Assembly: GCA_036320915.1 (NCBI GenBank)
Contig: JAXBDG010000002.1
Span: 124,001 to 188,000, forward strand
DNA length: 64,000 nucleotides
Reading direction: 5' to 3'
DNA from: Linnemannia elongata
Taxonomy: Eukaryota; Mortierellomycota; Mortierellomycetes; Mortierellales; Mortierellaceae
Every line of letters starts with the position of its first letter. Positions within the stretch are counted from its first letter, which is position 1. Positions 59,105 through 64,000 of this stretch are shown here, piece by piece. The position numbers and the translations under genes were made by a program. Under the pieces are notes generated by a model that did no database searches, was not told the DNA's origin, and saw only the letters and a list, made by a program, of their open reading frames with translations.

Positions 59105-60474
59105 CTCGGATCAAAAAGAAAGAGGGAGAGGGAGAGGGAGAGGGATAGGTATGGCTGCGCGTGAGAAGGAGAAACCCCCCTCACCCTTCTTTCAAATACC
59201 GAGAGAGGTTAGCGAGACGAACGCTCAATGCACACTTCCCAAACGTTTGGCGTCCCTGGAGTGTCGGAATCAATCTCCAAACGTTCACAACCCCTCATCC
59301 TTCTCTCCTTGTGGACAAACACTAAACAGAAATCTAATAATCTTGCTTGTTTGTTGTTGTTTTGTTTGTTTGTTCCGCTCATGTTGTTTGTTGTGTTGTG
59401 CTGCCTGTCTCTGCCGTTCATTTCACATCGATGCAAGACAAGAAAGGAGGGAGAGGGTTGGAGGGAGAGAGGAGGGAAGAAAGGAGGAGGGGAAAAAGGG
59501 TAAAATAAAATGACGAAGAGGGGAGAAGGTGGCAATGGCATGTCTACGTAGGGTTAGGGTTCGTTGCAACGAACAAGAAGGAGATAGAGGACAGGGGAGG
59601 AGGGTCGAGAACGTTGGTGTATTATGCATGAAAATAATAATAGGATGCATTAGATAAAAAAAAAACTTACAGATATCACGCTGGAAAAGAATGCGGTCGA
59701 GATGGCCCAACTCATGCTGGAGGTCCGATCGCTCCATGCTTTCCTGATCTGGGGAAAGTAATGGCGTGAGCGGGTGGTATTGTTGCCGCTGCTTACGTTG
59801 CTGTTTGAGGGCAAGGCGGTGTTATTGTTGGTGTTGGTGTTGGCATTACTGCTATTGGGGCTCCTTCCTCCGGTGTAGGGGTTAGTGTAGACAGTATGGG
59901 TGCGAGTGTCGATGATGGTAGCGTTGAGGGGTACATCTGCGAGAGGTAGGGGAGCTGTAGGGTCGTAGGGGCGGGAGACATTGCCTAGCAGCTCTCGGAA
60001 GGGTATCCTCAGTACGTAATGTAATGCCCTGTAGCAGTAATGTTGCAAACTCTCTGTGTGGACTGGTTGTTGTTGATGTTGCTGAGAAGTGTTATCTGAA
60101 GAAGATCCTGCGACGACGAGGGAGGTTGTTGTGATGTAGGAGTTGATGGCGTGGTTGCCGGGGTGGGGTCTAAAGTTGCGTGCTGGGGGCCTCCACCATG
60201 GTCTCGGAGTCTGTCGTTGCTGTGTTTGTGTTTGTGCAGTAGAGGGCTGTGCAAGCGCAGGTTGATTTGCGGATGCACCTCTGCTTGTATTTGAGTTTGT
60301 GTTTGTTGTCTGTGATGATTGTGATGATGATGATGATGATGAGGGTGATATCCTTCCTTCTGCTGCTGCGGAAGTGTTTGAAGGTGGCGTTGATGTGAGA
60401 GTAATTGTCGTGTGTGCCTGTGCCTCAACATCAGCTAGTGAGGAAGAGGATAAAGGGATCACTATGGATGCCAT
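57083..60474 (-). CDS. multi-pass membrane RING-H2 E3 ubiquitin ligase
   Basis: Three exons (59671-60474, 58731-58930, 57083-58634) join in phase to 851 residues. The N-terminal 230 residues are Ser/Asn/Thr-rich and cytosolic-looking. Membrane segments follow: SWAISTAFFSSVIS into LAVAALALNWGVPSVYLKIF, then MLIFGQFYVFFYASTHYLAA, YPIITGVALGFACMGLVPFF and ALLSLLLLILLFLYFSYMV. After about 330 disordered residues the C-terminus has a RING-H2: CAICLSDFEDGDELRHLYCN, HLFHRNCVDRW, CPKC. It is an E2-binding ligase probably in ER, Golgi or vacuole membranes, in the style of fungal Tul1/Asi-like or PA-TM-RING proteins, without a PA domain. The second junction (TA|T ATG) makes the Met at the start of exon 3 internal. 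Confidence 0.87.
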
Positions 60475-60479
60475 CGTCA

Positions 60480-60498
60480 AGAGAGAGAGGGAGAGAGA

Positions 60499-60562
<64 letters not shown>
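60480..60562. repeat. GA/CT dinucleotide tract next to a start codon
   Basis: About 80 bp of near-perfect GA repeat ends only a few bases upstream of the RING-H2 gene's ATG, giving a CT-rich leader on the transcript strand. Confidence 0.9.
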
Positions 60563-60570
<8 letters not shown>

Positions 60571-61923
60571 AAGGGAAGGAGAAAAAGTAAACGAAAAAGA
60601 AAAAACGTGCCTTTGTGCCCGAATGCAGACAACAACAAGCAACGGCAATGAAAAGTAGGGAAAAGGGGTGAAAAAGAATAAAGGAGGGGAACCTGGGTTG
60701 TTTAAATAGTTTCCCCCGCTGTCCCGTTGTCGACGTTCAACCGGAGTGGGAAGGGGTGTAAGGGAGAGGGGTTGAAGGGGAGGGAGATGTGTTTGTGAGA
60801 ACAAAGGGTGTCAGGGTATGGACTGGTGATGGAGAGAAGGAGAAGGGGACGGGGACGGGGGGGTGTGGTAGAGTATAGAGGGAGAGAGTAAGGGAGAAGG
60901 GAAGAAAGAGAGAGAGAAAGAAAGAGAGAGAGAGTGAGAGAGTGAGAGAGGGGTAAGTGAGAAACAGGAATAATTAATCAGGGGAGGGTGCTATTGTACT
61001 TTTGGACGTGTGGAATAAAAAAAAAATCAAGTAAAGGTGGATGGGATGTATGTGGATTTATTGCTTGGCTCAAGCGGAGAAGATGAATAAAATATAAACC
61101 CCAAGGGACAAGGAGAAGGACATGACAGTTGCAGAGAGGGTATATGAAAAGGAGAAGGAGTGCGCGTGATAGAAGAAGGATGGATATTTCGATGGGTGGG
61201 AGGGGAGAGAGGGAGAGAAAAAAGAGAGTGAGAGAGAGTGTGTGTGAGAGAGAGAAGGAGGGAATAAGTGTATGTGTAGGATGGCAAGTATAGACAGAAG
61301 GGAGAAGGTTAAAAAAACAAGTGGTGGCAAAGAGATAACGGAACTGAGTGTGGCAAGAAGTGGGGGGTGAGAAGATAATGTGTGAGGATATATCTAAAAG
61401 AGGAAGAAGGGATGTGGTAACAAAGGGAAATGCGCACATGAGTGCAACATAGGAGTAAAGAAGGACTCTTGCCCTTTGCTCGTTCGTTTGTTTGTTTGGT
61501 TGTTTGTTGATCTGTCTGTCCGTGTCCTAAGGATGAGGGCATGGTCTTTTTATCTTGCCTTTCTCACCTTTCCCTTCCCTTCTTCATCTTCATCTACTTC
61601 ACTCCCTTCACCCAAGCCCAGGTCGACAATCGACAATCGACTGTGGACGATCACACTCACCTCTAATGGCAAATGACGAATGATTGAGCAATACTAAGCG
61701 TGTGCCTACAACAGTGTGACCAGAGGCATGTTTGCGTATTGTGTGCAAGATCAATGATGATAAAAGGTACAATGACTTTCTTTGGTTTTCTGTGACTATA
61801 GTTTTATCTCGCTCCACTCGCCATTTTCTAGAAGTCTAGTTCAAACGATACTCTTGCTTTTTCAAGGCACATGACCAATCTTCTTTTTTTTCAAGAAAAG
61901 TTAAACAACAACACGCCAGTTGC

Positions 61924-61954
<31 letters not shown>

Positions 61955-62035
61955 ACGCGCGTGAGTTGAGTCTCGATCCACCCCTATCTATCAACCAACC
62001 CCCCCTGCGCCGCGAAGATCCAGGCACTGATTTAT

Positions 62036-62126
62036 TGGGCAGTTTCGGAAAATTTCCATGTAAGGGAATTATTGATAATTTTACACGGTGTGAGTCCACC
62101 AAAAATCTTTCCCGAAACTGCCTATT
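62036..62126. repeat. inverted repeat, possible MITE remnant or hairpin
   Basis: Arms GGCAGTTTCGGAAAA (about 62037) and TTCCCGAAACTGCC (about 62111) are reverse complements with one mismatch and frame about 55 bp. No clear target-site duplication is visible. Confidence 0.6.
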
Positions 62127-62227
62127 ACGCCAATTGTCAATTACAGAGTCAGGAATCAATGACTTTGAACTGTATCTCTTGTCATCTTTGTCAATAAAGT
62201 TGATCATTCTCAGAACAGAACAAGAGA

Positions 62228-62538
62228 TTAAAGAAAGAACATAGAGGTCGAAATAGACCCATCTTCAGGTCTAGGCAAAGGCAAGCCAAGGGAGAATGTA
62301 CTCTCGTCAATGGTGATGATGAGGATGGTGACGGTTGTGGCAGTGTCATTCGAAGGGTATTCGGTGATAATGGGTTGTGGAGATTGAACTTGAACGTCCT
62401 CATTAACCCAGTGCTCATTTCTACTTCCATTGTCATGCCTTTTTCCTGATTGCTCTTCTGTTCTTTGCTGTTCTACCCCAACGGTTGTTTGCTTGTTTGT
62501 TTTTATTTGTTCATCGAGGCTGTTAACCCTCCGAATAG
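62228..62538 (-). CDS. possible terminal exon of an unresolved gene
   Basis: An ATG-less minus-strand frame is open for about 103 codons from a CAG acceptor (AAACAG|CT) to a TAA. The sequence looks protein-like: a charged helix (LDEQIKTNKQTTVGVEQQRT) then QSPQPIITEYPSNDTATTVT and LGLPLPRPEDG, with C-ending codons in the second half. No upstream exon could be joined with confidence. It may be chance. Confidence 0.3.
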
Positions 62539-63811
62539 CTGTTTATGTTCTCTTCTTTCCTCCTTTCCTCCCACTGGATCTTTTTCTTATCCGTGTGCAG
62601 GAAACTTATTTTTACTTTCCCTGCTACTCTATTTCTCTCTCTACTCCATCCTGAAACGTGCGAGGGGCAAGAAATAACAGCCTGGAATTCTGTCCCTCCA
62701 TCCCTGTCGACTGCAAAATTGAGAGCACTCTCTTTCCATGACAGGCAAAAATCGATCCCCTCGTCGACCATCATCACCATGAATTGACAAGACAGACAAG
62801 ACATAACATGACCTTGCCATGCCGCCATTGACGCCTGCTGCTCTCATTTTACCGCGTTCGCCTTTTATTTTTCTTTCCATATACCAGGTTGCTTTGCCTT
62901 TAGTGTTTTTTGTCTCTTTCTTTTCATGATACGCTCCTCTCTTTCTTATTCAGATAGGGAAGATGTTCCCTTTTTGTTGTTGTTGTTGTTAATTTCACGT
63001 ATGAACAATGCCAAAAGCGCATTATGTACAAATGCAATTGAGCAAAAAAACAAAATAATGGGAGGATGTGTGTGGATATTCCAACGCGCGGTGTACCAAC
63101 GGTAAGGAAAAAAGCAAAGAGAGGAACGAGACAACGCACATGACGTTGATTGCGATTTGTGTGATTCACTTTCGCTCTCTGAGTTGTGTCCAGCCCTGAA
63201 TTACATTTTTTTTTTTGCTCTCTACTCTCTTTTCTCTCTTTTGTTCGTTTGTGGTTTTGTTCCTCTTTTTTCGTGTTATTGGAAAAAAAAGATCACCTCT
63301 CTTTTTTTTTTTCCCGCGGGCGGACGTTTTTTTTTTTTTTTTTTTTTTTTTTGGACGTTGCTCGTCGCTAAATTGACATCTATGTTTTATTTTCATCTTT
63401 CGTTTGTCCATTAACACTATCAATTGGTATGAACTGCACGACAAAGAGCCATCAGCGAGAAGGAGGAGGAGGAGGCAGAGGAGACGTTGGACGAATTTGG
63501 GGAAGAGGAACGAGGTTACAGAATGAATGAGCATCTATCGAGAGGAAGCTGTTTGTTTTTTGTGCAAGTTGAAAAGGTCAGCCAGCGGAGTGTAAAGGAA
63601 GCGTGTGTCATGGAATGGCGAAGTTGTTATTTTGATGAGGTAGACATACAAGGTACATCCCGCGGGATAAAAAAGAAAAACAACAACAATAACAACAACA
63701 AGTACAATCACAACCAAACTACACCAAGAGAGCAGCAACACCCAAAGTCCATGTTTCGACAAGGGACAACAAGAAATAGAGTTAATTCGCATGCAGGTGC
63801 TCCTCCTCATC

Positions 63812-63844
<33 letters not shown>

Positions 63845-64000
63845 CTATTTCCCGACCAATAACCCCACTCCTCTGTGTGTATGTGGTCATTTGGGCATTT
63901 GGTATTGTTATGTTCATCCTTCCTTCGTTCCTTCCTTCCTTCCCTGTCCGTCTGTCCCTTTGTTCTTGTATCCTGTGCCCCTTCCCCATGATTCTCTTTG

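Larger units (their letters stand above)
60563..64000. other. gene-poor stretch with simple repeats
   Basis: No confident gene is found in 3.4 kb. It holds GA-rich runs (60900-60950, 61200-61260), a 26-A run (61924-61949), an inverted repeat (62036-62126), a possible terminal exon (62228-62538, minus), a 26-T run (63327-63352) and a 31-T run (63814-63844). Part of it is presumably the promoter of the RING-H2 gene. Confidence 0.55.

Overview
The window is nuclear DNA of a filamentous, early-diverging fungus. Genes are intron-rich, with mostly short introns that use GTAAG/GTACG/GTATG donors and TAG/CAG acceptors, and many contain a CTAAC branch-like site. Intergenic spaces are compact and full of homopolymer and purine/pyrimidine tracts. 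The style of the F-box/LRR protein at the left edge, the PAS-GATA regulator and the kinase family resembles Mortierellaceae (Mucoromycota). That placement is inference from memory of the families. No tRNA, rRNA, CRISPR or intact transposon was recognised.

0-28 kb is an ordinary housekeeping region. It holds an F-box/LRR-type protein cut by the window edge, a BORCS5-like lysosome-positioning subunit, a small acidic protein (SMAP domain), the HOPS subunit VPS39, phosphatidylserine synthase (CHO1), a SOD-fold mitochondrial ribosomal protein without metal ligands (mS42/mS43 type), an EF-hand protein, a TRAF7-like RING/TRAF-zinc-finger/WD40 ubiquitin ligase, an EEP-family phosphohydrolase, elongin C, a PAS-GATA transcription factor and a subtilisin-like protease.

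28-43 kb is the accessory part. It contains a convergent pair of related protein kinases: a + strand copy that lost the DFG aspartate (predicted pseudokinase) and a - strand copy that keeps the catalytic residues. About 4.5-4.8 kb carrying this pair is present again 9.6-10 kb downstream. There the + strand member is a decayed pseudogene and the - strand member lacks its N-lobe. A central stretch of about 1.35 kb is almost identical between the copies while both flanks are much more diverged, which looks like gene conversion. Between the two copies lie a 0.82-kb diverged tandem repeat and several degenerate copies of an intergenic module.

43.8-60.5 kb returns to housekeeping genes: a small membrane/coiled-coil protein found only by splicing, a predicted F-box-DTW fusion (tRNA-modification domain), SmD1, TRAPPC4, the PP1 inhibitor YPI1/PPP1R11, two long lineage-type proteins and a multi-pass RING-H2 ubiquitin ligase. 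60.5-64 kb has no confident gene. It holds simple repeats, an inverted repeat and one possible terminal exon.

Themes that recur are endolysosomal trafficking (BORCS5, VPS39, TRAPPC4) and ubiquitin-linked factors (F-box proteins, elongin C, TRAF7-like, RING-H2), but nothing indicates co-regulated clusters. For every multi-exon model described, reading phase was followed across each junction by hand. None is supported by transcripts.
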